DNA of 64,000 nucleotides, from positions 371,001-435,000 of the forward strand of contig JAWDGP010002165.1 in NCBI GenBank assembly GCA_033675545.1. Direction: 5' to 3'. This document shows, one piece after another, positions 45,036 to 59,900 of the stretch. The notes under the pieces are model-generated. The model saw only the letters and a program-made list of their open reading frames with translations. It was not told the origin of the DNA and did not search any database. The stretch is from Elysia crispata. Its lineage: Eukaryota > Mollusca > Gastropoda > Plakobranchidae. The number at the start of each line of letters is the position of its first letter. The first letter of the stretch is position 1. The translations under genes were made by a program, and so were the position numbers.

Positions 45036-48033
45036 GTGTTAATACAGATGACCATGATCACAGTTGAACAGTGGAGAAGGGCGATCGGCCGGTTTGGTGG
45101 GCACAGCACAGGACGTTGTAATGAAGGCTATAGTGAGAGTATACATGACTTTTGGTCGAACCCCAGTTGTTGCCTGTTTGTTTGTTTGTTTGTTTTTGTT
45201 TTTTTTTGTTTTTTGTTTTTTGTTTTTTTTTGTCATTTTTGCTCAGAGTTTTAGTTAGGCATAGGTTTTTTTTGCAATCATTGGCCATGTGGGTTTTATT
45301 TTACTAATTCTTTCAAACAGATGTATTCTTTATTTCATGATGTTACAAAAAAATCTTTTTAAACGTGATTTAAGAAGATATTTAGAAGATTAGAGTATAT
45401 AAAAAGATTCTGTAAAATCTGCTCTTATGAGCATTGAACGTTTTGTTTGGAGTAACGAGAAAGCAAATGAATGTATTGAAAAAATGAACTCTGAAGAAGT
45501 AAAGAACAATGTAAATTTTCTACAACAAAATGTCTATCTTGATACAGAAAGGCTTCAACGTTGGAAACTGGAAAGCCAAAATTTAGGTCGGTTGGTATGA
45601 TCTTGAGTGCTATACCTACAAGAAAAAAGCTCAAAGAAGCCTACGCCGTTATCGGAACTGGAGATCCGCTGTCAGGAAAGCAGAGTATATTCAAAATAGG
45701 AAATCGTATAAAAACACTGTTGAAAGAAAAGAAGGAAGCATACTCGTCTCATAAAATATCAACCTTATTTAAAAGCCTAAATAATCCAACCTTATTTTGG
45801 AAGGAAGTCCGGACTCTCAATCCAAACAGACGTACCACAAATTCTATAGATATAAATGAATGGTACAGTTATTTTGTCAATATATTTCAAGCCCAGAAAC
45901 CAGTTCCCCCAATCTGCGTTGAGCCTTCTGATGAGTATATTTATACAAATATTACGGATGATAAGATCCTCAATTCCCCCATTTCAGAGGACGAAGTTAG
46001 ACAAAGTATCAAATCACTGAAAAACAATGTGTCACCAGGTCCAGATGATATTTTGAATGAAATGATATCCAATGGCCACAATGTTCTTACGCCTTTTTAG
46101 CTCGAGTTTTTCAAAGAATTTTTGAACGGGGATCTTTTCCTCATGAATGTGGTAAATCCATTATTATACCTATTCACAAAAAGGATGACATTAATGTATG
46201 CGATAACTTCAGACCCATTTCCCGTACTTCTCTTCTGTCAAAAATTTATACAAATATCTTAAATAAAAGACTTGCTTTGTTTACAGATGCCCTTGGCTTG
46301 CTCCCTGAGGAACAAGCTTGATTTAGAGAAGGTTATTCTACTGTAGATCTCTTTTTTTTTTCTCTTTACGCCATGGTTCAAAAACAATTTTCAACGAATC
46401 AAAAGTTGTATGTGGCATTTATTGATTAAAGAAAATGCTTTGATTCTATTAATAGACAAGCACTTTTTAAACGCAATCAAAGCCTTGTATACTATTGTTC
46501 TGGCAGCTGTCAGAAATGATGGTGAAACGTCAAACTATTTCCAATGTTCTAATGGTCTTTAACAGGGTTGCCTTCTAAGTCCTAAATTATTTACAATATT
46601 TATCGCAGAAGTTTCAAAGTGTATTAATGCTCATGCTAAGCACGGAGTTCAGTTTATGCCAAGTCTAAAAATAATCCACCACTTATTTTTCGCTGATGAT
46701 GCAATACTCGTATCGGACTCTATTCGTGGTTTACAGAACAAATTAAATCTCATAGAGATGCAATCAGAAAGGCTGGGACTGGAGGTCAACTTGGATAAGA
46801 CTCAAATTATTTAGGAAGGGTGGCCACCTTAGTAAATATGAAAATTGGCATTATGGAACAAATAATTTGAATGTCGTTAACTCATATAAGTATTTACGGA
46901 TCGATTTTTCTACTAAATTGAGTTTTGTCAACTGTATAACATCTTTTATTATGAAAGCCAAAAAATCATGTATAGAACTTCTGGAGTCACTAATGACACC
47001 ATAAATTGCTGCACACTTGACATTTTCCTTAAACTTTCCGACTCAAAGGTCCTCCCCATGCTCTCGTATGGTTGTGAATTATGGGGAGGGCAGGAATTGA
47101 GAGAGTGAATACTTTTGGTCTTAAAAGATTTTTTATGTATCATTACACTGTCAAAATTATGTTTACGGTGATACGGGTAGATACCCATTGTACATTTGTC
47201 ACAAAATCCGTGTTTTGAAGTATTGGTTTCGTCTGCTGAAAATGTCCAAAAGCAAAATTTGTCGCCTCGCCTATGAGATGCTTTATATGCTAAGTGTAAA
47301 AGGACATCATAATTGGGTGAGTGATGTACGAGGCTTGCTTTGTACATATGGATTTGGCATCGTATGGACGTGTAAAGAAGTTGGAAGTGAAAAATTGTTT
47401 GTCAGACAAATGAAAGAACGTTTAATTGATTGCTACAAGTAGCATTGGCATACTGAAATATGTAATAATCAACACATGATGTTATATAGTTCTTTTAAGT
47501 CCCAAATCCAACTTCAGCGTTTTTTTAAACAATAAATGCTTTGGGAGATCTCTAAGAAATGCACTAATTAAATTGAGGCTTGCTTCTCCCAAATAAATTG
47601 CCATCAATACAAATTCAGTCCTAACAAAACACTATTGAATTGTCCATTTTGTGCAACAGAAGAAGAAAATGAGTTTCATATTTTATTCGTTTTCAGAAGA
47701 AGAAAATGAGTTTCATATTTTATTCGTTTTTCCAATCTATGGAGATTTTTGCGCCTTTATACTATACCCTCAAAATTTATGTCAAAACGTAACAAAAACA
47801 CATTGTCCATCTTAATAGCGAGCAACTCTATTTCGGCTGCAAAAATTTTGACTTAGTTATGTATTTTCGAGAAGAAAAGAACTGTTGGAGACGGAGAGAT
47901 GACTTGTATAGAATATTTTGTTTCTTTTTTGTAAAAATTTGTTGACATTGATAATTTTGTATTCATATTTCATATTTGTAATGGGCAGGTACCCCGACAA
48001 ATAAACCTCATTCAATTCAATTCAATTCAATTC
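45036..48033 (+). mobile_element. Non-LTR retrotransposon, broken, endonuclease region missing
   Basis: At 45048 MTMITVEQWRRAIGRF resembles the start of a LINE open frame. After a GTTT/poly-T tract (45174-45236) the pre-RT linker resumes at about 45430 (RFVWSNEKANECIEKMNSEE). The RT follows: LKNNVSPGPDDILNEM (46017-46065), NFRPISRTSLLSKIYTNILN (46206), LPEEQA-stop-FREGYST (46300), the catalytic FADD in HHLFFADDAILVSD (46680), a thumb-like LPMLSYGCELWGG (47055) and a C-terminal zinc knuckle CPFC...EFHILF (47645). Stops at 46320 and 46427 and several frame shifts make it dead. The 3' end has AATAAA (48000-48005) and an (ATTCA)n tail (48008-48033). It belongs to the CR1/Jockey/I assemblage; the clade is not fixed. 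Confidence 0.9.
47657..47731 (+). repeat. 37-bp tandem duplication inside the LINE
   Basis: CAGAAGAAGAAAATGAG and the following 20 bases occur twice with an offset of 37 (47657 and 47694). The length is not a multiple of three, so the second copy shifts the frame just before the zinc-knuckle cysteine. Confidence 0.9.
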
Positions 48034-48332
48034 TCTCTCTCTCTCCATCTTTGTATCTCTTCATTTTATCTTATGTGCCTTCTTGTTATTTATCTCTATA
48101 TTTTCCTTTTTTTTCCCACACACCTAACCCTTTTTTTTTAGTCCATTAAACAGTTATTTACATGTGGATGTTGCTGCCTAACTCATAAATTGATACATAT
48201 GTATAGAGTGCCAAGGGTGAGCGAGACATTTTTTAGTCACGATTGCATTAATTTAATTTATTTATCAACTCATTCCATCATAATTATGTTTCATGTTACC
48301 GGTACCTTTTTATTGATTTTTAGATTTTCTGT

Positions 48333-48450
<118 letters not shown>

Positions 48451-48569
48451 ATCTATCTATTTATCGTTCAGGGTTATTATCATATTGTCACAACAATATT
48501 ATTGATGTAATTATTTGTCTATTTATGATCAGTCGCATATACTTTTTTTTTTACTTTTCTACAGTTGTA

Positions 48570-48664
<95 letters not shown>

Positions 48665-48785
48665 TTATCTATCTATTTATCGATCAGAATTATTATCATA
48701 TTGTCACAACAATATTATTGATGTAATTATTTGTCTATTTATGATCAGTCGCATAAACTTTTTTTTTTACTTTTCTACAGTTGTG

Positions 48786-48883
<98 letters not shown>

Positions 48884-48891
48884 CCTCTGTA
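48451..48891 (+). repeat. 216-bp tandem duplication, each copy ending in a (CT)n array
   Basis: Unique segments at 48451-48570 and 48667-48786 are near identical (landmarks ATCTATCTATTTATCG, ATTGTCACAACAATATTATT and GATCAGTCGCAT), offset by exactly 216 bases. Each is followed by a CT array (48571-48664 and 48787-48891). Confidence 0.92.
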
Positions 48892-49340
48892 TCTCTCTCA
48901 CACACACACACACTCTTTGATCTTTTTTCGGTTCCTCCATTTTTTTTATCAGATTGGCAGCTTCCCCCTAATTATTTTTTTTTTATGCAGAGGCCTTTCT
49001 GTTTTATTTTTCCTGATACTAACATTTTATTTTAATTTCGTGATCTTTATAGCGGTAATATATAATTTTTGTAAGGTTCATCTTTCTGGAGAACCTGGCC
49101 CTAGTTTTACTTCTCTCCTCTTAATAATGGAGCTAGGCGATAAATGAGAGTCATCTAATTCTAACCTGAGAACATGAAATTTAGCATAAAGAGCCCTAAA
49201 GATTGGAGTGATAATATTATTATTTTTTTTAATTGTGTTTTTGGATAATTTAAGGCAATATTTTGACTGTTATATTTTTAAAGAAAAAGCTGAATCTGCG
49301 AAATATTTCCTGTGTAAGCACACCTTGGCAGAGATGGCAG

Positions 49341-49620
49341 GAATAAAACTGAAAGTAGTAGGCCTACAATGTAAGCTGCGGCGGTAAGCTCTAAATATGT
49401 CTGGGGTGGTATGCACAACTTTGTTGTAATTTGGAGCATTTCACACAATACATAACTTTAGTCATAAAACAGCTAGTATGTGGTCTAAGACAACCGAAAA
49501 TGTGTATACATGCACAATGTGTATTTACGCCCCTTTCTGGCAAAGACAGACTGAAACTAAATTAAAAGTAGGCCTATAATGTAGGTGGCGGCAGGTCTAA
49601 AAATGTCTGGAATAGAATCA
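49341..49620 (+). repeat. Diverged duplicate pair, about 208 bp apart
   Basis: Stretches at about 49350-49408 and 49560-49613 share AAAGTAGTAGGCCTACAATG / AAAAGTAGGCCTATAATG, a GCGGC block and AAATATGTCTGG / AAAAATGTCTGG in the same order. No coding capacity. Confidence 0.6.
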
Positions 49621-49922
49621 TGAACTACATGGTTTAGAGCAAGATCTAAGTAAAGAATCTAACAATTTTGCTTGGACCTAGATTGTATATCTAAGGCCTA
49701 GGTTCAAATCAAACACGGCAGGAGTAAAATATTCATTTGATCGATATCAGTCGTTTATAAAATGTTTACAGCGATTTGATTCGAGATTCGAAGCGTAATT
49801 TCATTACGGTTTAACATTAATAGATACATTAAAGACTTTACAGTAATCTGTTTATCCAACCCACAGTTATACATTTCGATATAAATTAAATCAGGTTGAA
49901 CATTAACCACGATATCAAAGGA

Positions 49923-52972
<3,050 letters not shown>

Positions 52973-53928
52973 GTGGGCTGTGTGCAGTGAGTCACACAAA
53001 CTACGGGTTTTCCGATGTACTAATCAGAATGGGAGTGTGAATCTGTATTAACGCTATAATCAATCAGTGGGTTGCATCGACAATTAAAAAAAAAAAAAAA
53101 CGGTAAAGAAAAGCTTTCAATTTTTTTCATACTCAACCTCAGTTGAAAATAATTTTTTAGAAGTTTAACGTTACAAATTTTATAAGAAATTGGTCATCTT
53201 TAACATCAATTTTAAGTTATTTTCCCGTAATTTTTTATTTGAAAGTCGTAGGACTGGTGTGTCCATTAAAAAAAAAAAAAAACTCAGCTGATAGAATGTT
53301 CTCGTCGCGCTACACTGTAATTACTTCTTTTTCTTAATTATTATTACTTTTTTTTTTTTGTTCTACCTCTTAGAATGAGGTAGTGATGATACTAATCCGA
53401 GAGATTTAGACATAAAAGAGAACCACGTCGTACGGTTGCACCACCTAGATCAATTTTCCGCAACTGGTTGCCTCATATTTCATCACTATTTCCATCTTTC
53501 AAAAAGTTAGTCCCAAGTTTGTTGCTGGTTAACCAAGGTCAATGTCACTTTACTCATTAAGTTATACTAAGCTTATGAGCGGCGCTGTAGGCTAAGCAAA
53601 AGACACATGTTTTTATTTTAAGATAGCAATTATAATTTCGTTGATTACTATTTTCATAAAGAAAAAGAAGGGGGGGGGATCTACCGTTGCGGACAGATTG
53701 CACAATACGCGCGAAGTCGAAATATGACTAAGAGACAAAAAATAGACATTCGTTTTTCGTTGTTTCAGTATAAAAAAACAGACCATCGCCTTATCCAACA
53801 GAAAGAACTCATAGAAGATCCATAAGTAACGTTATAGAGGAAGGCTGTTTCCCATCTTTCTTTACCAATTCAGACACCTCGTGTTTTCAGTAAACTCTAA
53901 CGTTAATTAAGATAAGTAGTTTACAGTC
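52973..53928. other. Upstream region of the TROVE/vWA gene
   Basis: Poly-A, poly-T and poly-G tracts only, then the presumed 5' UTR. An in-frame TAG at 53917-53919 closes the frame before the start codon. No promoter motif is clear. Confidence 0.4.
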
Positions 53929-56923
53929 ATGCCAGGACGAGGCCGTGGTAGAGGAAGAGGACGAGGTAGAGGTGGAAGTCGCTCACGGGGTCGCTACGGT
54001 CCAAGAGGCGGAAGCCCTCAACGTGAAGGGTACCCTCAGCCAAAAGAATCAAAGACATACTGCATAGAAACTAACCCCAAGGAATTTTTTACTTGTACAG
54101 CATCATGCAAAGAGCACTTGGACGCTCAAAACACCAACCGCACACGATATGCGGCAACACTTTCTGTTATGATTGCAAACAAGATTCAGGTGGCTCAAAG
54201 TAAGTCAATAATTTTTTATATCTAGATCTAGATCTAGATCTAGCTGATCTAGAAATCTAGTAGTTCTAAAAAGTTATTAAACACTCTAAGATAGGATTTT
54301 AAGTGTGGGTTAGATCTAGATCTGGACTCTTTGTGGATTTCTTTTCTTTTTCTTTTTTTTTTTTTCATGGTATTAGTGCAGGCTCATCTTTGGTTGCCAT
54401 GGAAACCTGGTTCTTCTGCCTCTTGTCTTGCAAAACAGCGGTTTCAACTCTAGTAGTACGTCCGCATACAAAATATTGTAACGATATTGTTAGGTTGTAG
54501 TTCACAGGTTAAGGCATACATTGATTGTTTTAAGCAAACAAAACACTAATTTTCGTTATAGACATATCATTAATTTTTTTCTCTGTTTTTTGGTGGGGGA
54601 CTTTTTAAAGAGAGCTTATATATGATCATACATGATACAAGCGATAGCCTCAGCAGGCCTGGCCAGAGAAGAGAGAACTCTTTAATTTGTTGCTTACCCT
54701 TAAATATTAACGATGGCGTTAGGGGAATTAGATGACAATCACTTTTTAACCCCTTCGTAATGGAGACATTTTCAATTGCCATGACAGAGCTTATTCTGGT
54801 TTGAAGAGTGGTATGGTTCAGATATTTTCAAATTTGCTGAATTCAATTATGAAATCTGATTTTAAATTGCTTTGCATTTAATGTATCTTTTATGTAGTGT
54901 AAAAATCAATGTGGAATGTACGTGCAAGCATCGTTGGGAACAGCTAAATCGGCGGATTCAAGGATGTACAATCACCGTAACAATGTATGTGGGTTAGGCA
55001 TCTTGCCACGAAAAATCAGATGTATCGTGTACATTATACATGTATGTCAAGAAGTGGTTAACCATTTTGGTAATCAAAGTACAGTACCATTATTTTGTTT
55101 TTCTCTCTCAAAATGATGGCTTTTTTTAAACCCTACCAGACAGTAGGAATTTTAAATCTATTCTGTAGATCTAGGACTTCTGAACCTGAATTGATAGCAT
55201 TGTTGCTAGTTTTTTTTCTTTTGATCATTCACCCACCATTAATTATTTTCCATCAACTGCTGTAAAGTAAAACAGAAATCAATTTTGTTCAACTCTTCTC
55301 TAGATCTATAACGAAGTATAGAGGCAGTAAGTCATGTTTTTGTTGTAAAATTTGCTTTTCGTCATTGTAGTACACTTCTTTACCTTTTCATTGTTGTAAA
55401 GATTGCTTCTCTTTAGTGCAGTTGTAAAGGTCTGGAGAATATAAGTCTGTTATTTTTGTGAAGTTTGCATATCTTCAATGAAGTTGAATTCCCCGCCTGT
55501 TCATTTGAACGGGCTATATATATATATATGTACATGTATCTTATAATAAATCTACGCTTAAAAAAGTTGTCTTTTCTAGGATCATGATCAAAACTGCACA
55601 TCACATGCTCTGATTGGATCCAAAACTTATTATCTTTTAAACAGTATTGACTATCACAAAATAATGACATCTAAATGCATGAAGTATATATTATTAGTAA
55701 ATTCTGTGTTTTACACTAAGTTTAATGGACAATAAAAAATAATATCTTTAAAAGTAGACTAAAATCTGAATTTTCAAATTGACCGAGACTTCTGATAAGT
55801 AATTTTTATTACACAGCCAAGTTATTGATTTTATATCAATGTGTAGCTTTTAAGTCAAAAAAAATTGTTGGGTTTCATCAGAAATTACAGATCTTCAGCT
55901 TTATGAAACAGGAATTTAAAGCATGTCGAGAAGACTCAATTTATTCCTTGTTCACTTGAACACACTGATTATTTTTTTATTTATGAATTTTCAGCCAGAG
56001 AGAAGTGAATAGTTATAAAATGAAATAGGCCTTTTCTTCTTTATTTCTCATCATTCCACCAATATTTAATTGTTCTAAACTTATTTCAACATTAATGCTT
56101 TATTTTATTTTGGCAGATGCCTGCATTCGAGCCCTTGCAATGGCATGGGCTAGAGGTGATCAAGAGCTGGTTCAATCATTCCTCAAATTGCGCTCACAGT
56201 TTGGCCTTGTTGAGGTGCTTAGAGCTTTGAACATGCTGGATGCTGGGAGACAATGCAGGGTTTTGGAGAAGAGGCTTAAGTGCCTACAGCTCTCAGGAGT
56301 AAAAGTGAAGCCCCATAAACTTGGGAAGCTAAAATCTGATATTGATAACCTCAACAAACTAAAACCTCCGGTAAATATGACTCTTTATCTGATTTCTTTA
56401 TGTCTCTCATATAGTTTGTTCTAGTGTATTTGGGTTTTGTTTTTTTTTCCACTCTTTGAAAATTGCTTTGCTTGTAGATAATAAGTAAGTTTTGTTGCTT
56501 TTTTAATCTTGCAAAATGTATTTAATTTATGATTTATTGTTTTATTAATCATTGTGATAGTTGCCAATCACCTTATTATCATAAAATGTCATTATGATTC
56601 ATATGAATCAATACGTTATGCCAAAGTTTATAGGTGGCTGCCTTGGACAGGACACTCTTTATGAATGAATTTTGCCAATTTTCATGCTCTGAAGATAACT
56701 GAAATAGTTACCAAAAAAAAAAAAATGTCAAAATCATAAACAATTGAAGTGGATCATAAAAATATGCTCATGATTCTTGATATTTTATTCAAATTTTAAA
56801 TATTTTTTTTATTCTTATAAAAAGTCCTCCAAAATGTTAAACTATCTTTGAGATTTAGCACATGCATCAAAACTTTCTAACTCTTTTTAAGACTGATACT
56901 CTTCTATTGAAAAAAAAAAAATA

Positions 56924-56992
<69 letters not shown>

Positions 56993-59900
56993 CAGAGAGA
57001 GTGTGTGTTTGATTCTTAATCAAGACAATTATTTTTTTTTCAGCTTGGATCTGCAAGTGGAGCTATTTGTAAGCATGTGGCAACTTGGGTCAGAGGTTTT
57101 ACAAAAGAGGATTTTGAGTTCTTTGCATTAAACTTCCCAAAAGAACCTTGGAAAAAACTTGCAGACATATGCCATTTACACCCAGAAAAGGTATAGCAGC
57201 TCTGTTTCATAAATATTTAAATATCGATCATAGGATCATAAGGATGCAATGTACACAATCATTATATTGATTTCTTTGTTTTACATTTTTCAGTCATGGA
57301 CTCATATTCAGGTAAATGTGTGTGATAGAGCAATTTAATATTTGGCTAGTGTTGATCTTGCCAAATGATCAATAGTTTGCCTGGATGTTTCCTAAGTGTC
57401 ACAGCAGTATTTGTTTAATTAAATGTACTGTATATTGGAGGCTTGTTTGACATGTGTGTAGGAGAGGCAGGTCTTTACAAAAAGTTATGAAAATTATTGA
57501 CTGTCCCTTTATTACATTTTGTTCTTGTGCTAGTTTTCCTTTGTTTCATTCTTTGTTACTATTTTCATATTAAGAAAAAATTTCAGGATCAGGCAGACAG
57601 CCATAGTAGAATCTTGAACAGTGACTCTTCACCTTCATGTACTTTCTCTTTATTTTGAAAAAATCACCTGTCTCTATCCTAGAACTGGAGCATGGGCTGG
57701 AATCATGCAACTCCATGTTCCAGGAATTTGTTTTTTATACATCAGCGTCAAGTGCATTGTAGTGCAGTATTTTTAAGCCGGGAACAAACTCGGTATAATT
57801 TAATTAAAATGTTCTGAAATAAACAACCCGTGGAAGGTATTAATTGTGTAAGATTCTCCTACTTTCAACCAAAATGAGCTCATATCACAATAGTTTTATT
57901 TAGGTAGACGCATCCCCTGGCCCATTCAACTTTTGGAGCATGTCACAGAAATCATGTCTTTTATGTTCTCTTGTCCTCCTAGCAAGTGATATGCACTTGA
58001 AATTAGTTTACCAAAGCCAATGTTGCATAGCATGCTTGCTACAGAGATAAGGTGCCTCCAAATACATGTACTTCAAACAATGCATGCACATAGCAAAAAT
58101 GTAAAACTTGTATGCATCAAAACTTGTTGGAAACATGAAAGTAGTTTGTAGATTTAAAAGTCATAAAATTATTACGAAATAACATTGCATCTTTTATATA
58201 TACTCTGATTGAGAATCAAAGTACAGCTTTATACTGTCCCATCACAGCCTCTTTATCTCAAGATAAAGCAAACATATCTCTGCCACTGAAATCTACCAAT
58301 CCAATCACTTCTCTCTTCCATGCTACTTTTTTTTTTTTAAAAAAGGGGGAAAGAAAAGAAAAAATCCGGCAATTCCCTTTTCTAATGACACAAGAGACTT
58401 ATCTTTACTTAATGGGACATTTGTAAATTTTGATGAATCCTTATATTCCTTTTTTTCCTTGAATCTTGAATAAAGACAGTATTCATCAATGCAAGGATTC
58501 CCAAAAGTAAAGCTGTTTAGAGAATTTGTGATAATATTTACACTAAGGAGATGTTTCAATCTTATATTTTTTTTAATCTTTCATCAGGACTTCCCCTCTG
58601 CACCTTGGTTCCTGCCTTTTAGCTTCGGCACTGGCTTACCACCAGAAAACTCCATAGTACAACACACTCAGAACCTTTCTGAAGACAATGTTAATGAGCT
58701 TGTTGCTCAGTATGACATCCCTTACAGTGTTGTGAAAAATTTCAAGGCAAAGTTGAATAATGATTCAAAGAAGAGAATTTCTCAGTATGAGCCAAAACTT
58801 GACACAGTACTGTGGTGAGTTGTTTAACAGTCATCTTAAAAAGCTCATTTTTATGTTTATTAAAAATAAAGGACTTTTGGTTTCTAACAAATATGAACAA
58901 CATCTACCTAATCGTATTGTGAATAAATCTGTTTAGATGATTAAGGAACAGAAAGAAAAAGCATCAAAACAGTGTGATTTTTAAGGCAGGACTGTCATGA
59001 TTTTGTTTACCATGTTGTGCTTACAAGGAGTATTAATTTTAATTGCCTTGCAGGTATTATGAGGACCTTGCATGTCCAGAGACAGAAGAAGTTATAAATG
59101 CAAGACTGGAAGCAGGAGAACTGGTCAACTTGCCAAATGGGAAGCTTCTGGAACGCCTCCTCACCATCCTTATCATGCGTAACCCAGCACTCCAAAGAAG
59201 ATATGGCAATCGTTTTAATTATGAAGGAGAGCCAAAAAGGGTCAAAAATTTTTTCACTCAATTGATTGATGTGGCAGAGCCTCGTCTTACATCCATAAAG
59301 TGAGTTTTACAGTCCTCATGTATCATGAAGTCTATCAAAGGTATTTTTGTTGTTGTAGCAACTTTTGTGAATAGAAGGGTAATGCAACTACTTTTTTTTT
59401 TAGTCCTAGGGTAAATGGCTAAGTACCTCTACAGTCACAGACACTATTATACTTCAGTCAACACTTAGGATAGGTTAGGCTAGGTTAGATGCAACTCCAT
59501 CAGTAGTCGAGATTTGATTTCTGGACTTCCATCCTGTCAGCCAAGTGATTCATCCACCTGTCACCCAAGCGATATAATGAAATGCTGAATGTTTCAACAA
59601 ACTATATAATTATTCTTATTTGGGATGCAGTGCTGCACAAATTTATGAAAAAATCATTATGTGAAATCTTACAGCTTTGAAGTACTGCTCATTTGATTTT
59701 ATAATCTAAGACAAATGAGGATTGTTATAAGTCCTGTTTATATGGAAGTGTTTTAGATTTTGGTTTGCGCTTTGAAACTGATAACACATATTTGTGAGAA
59801 AGTAATTAATCTCAACATATCAGATACATTGGATTTGCAACAGAATGACAGGCTCTACAATTATTATTGTTTTAAATTTATTTTTCCTTTTTTATATTAC

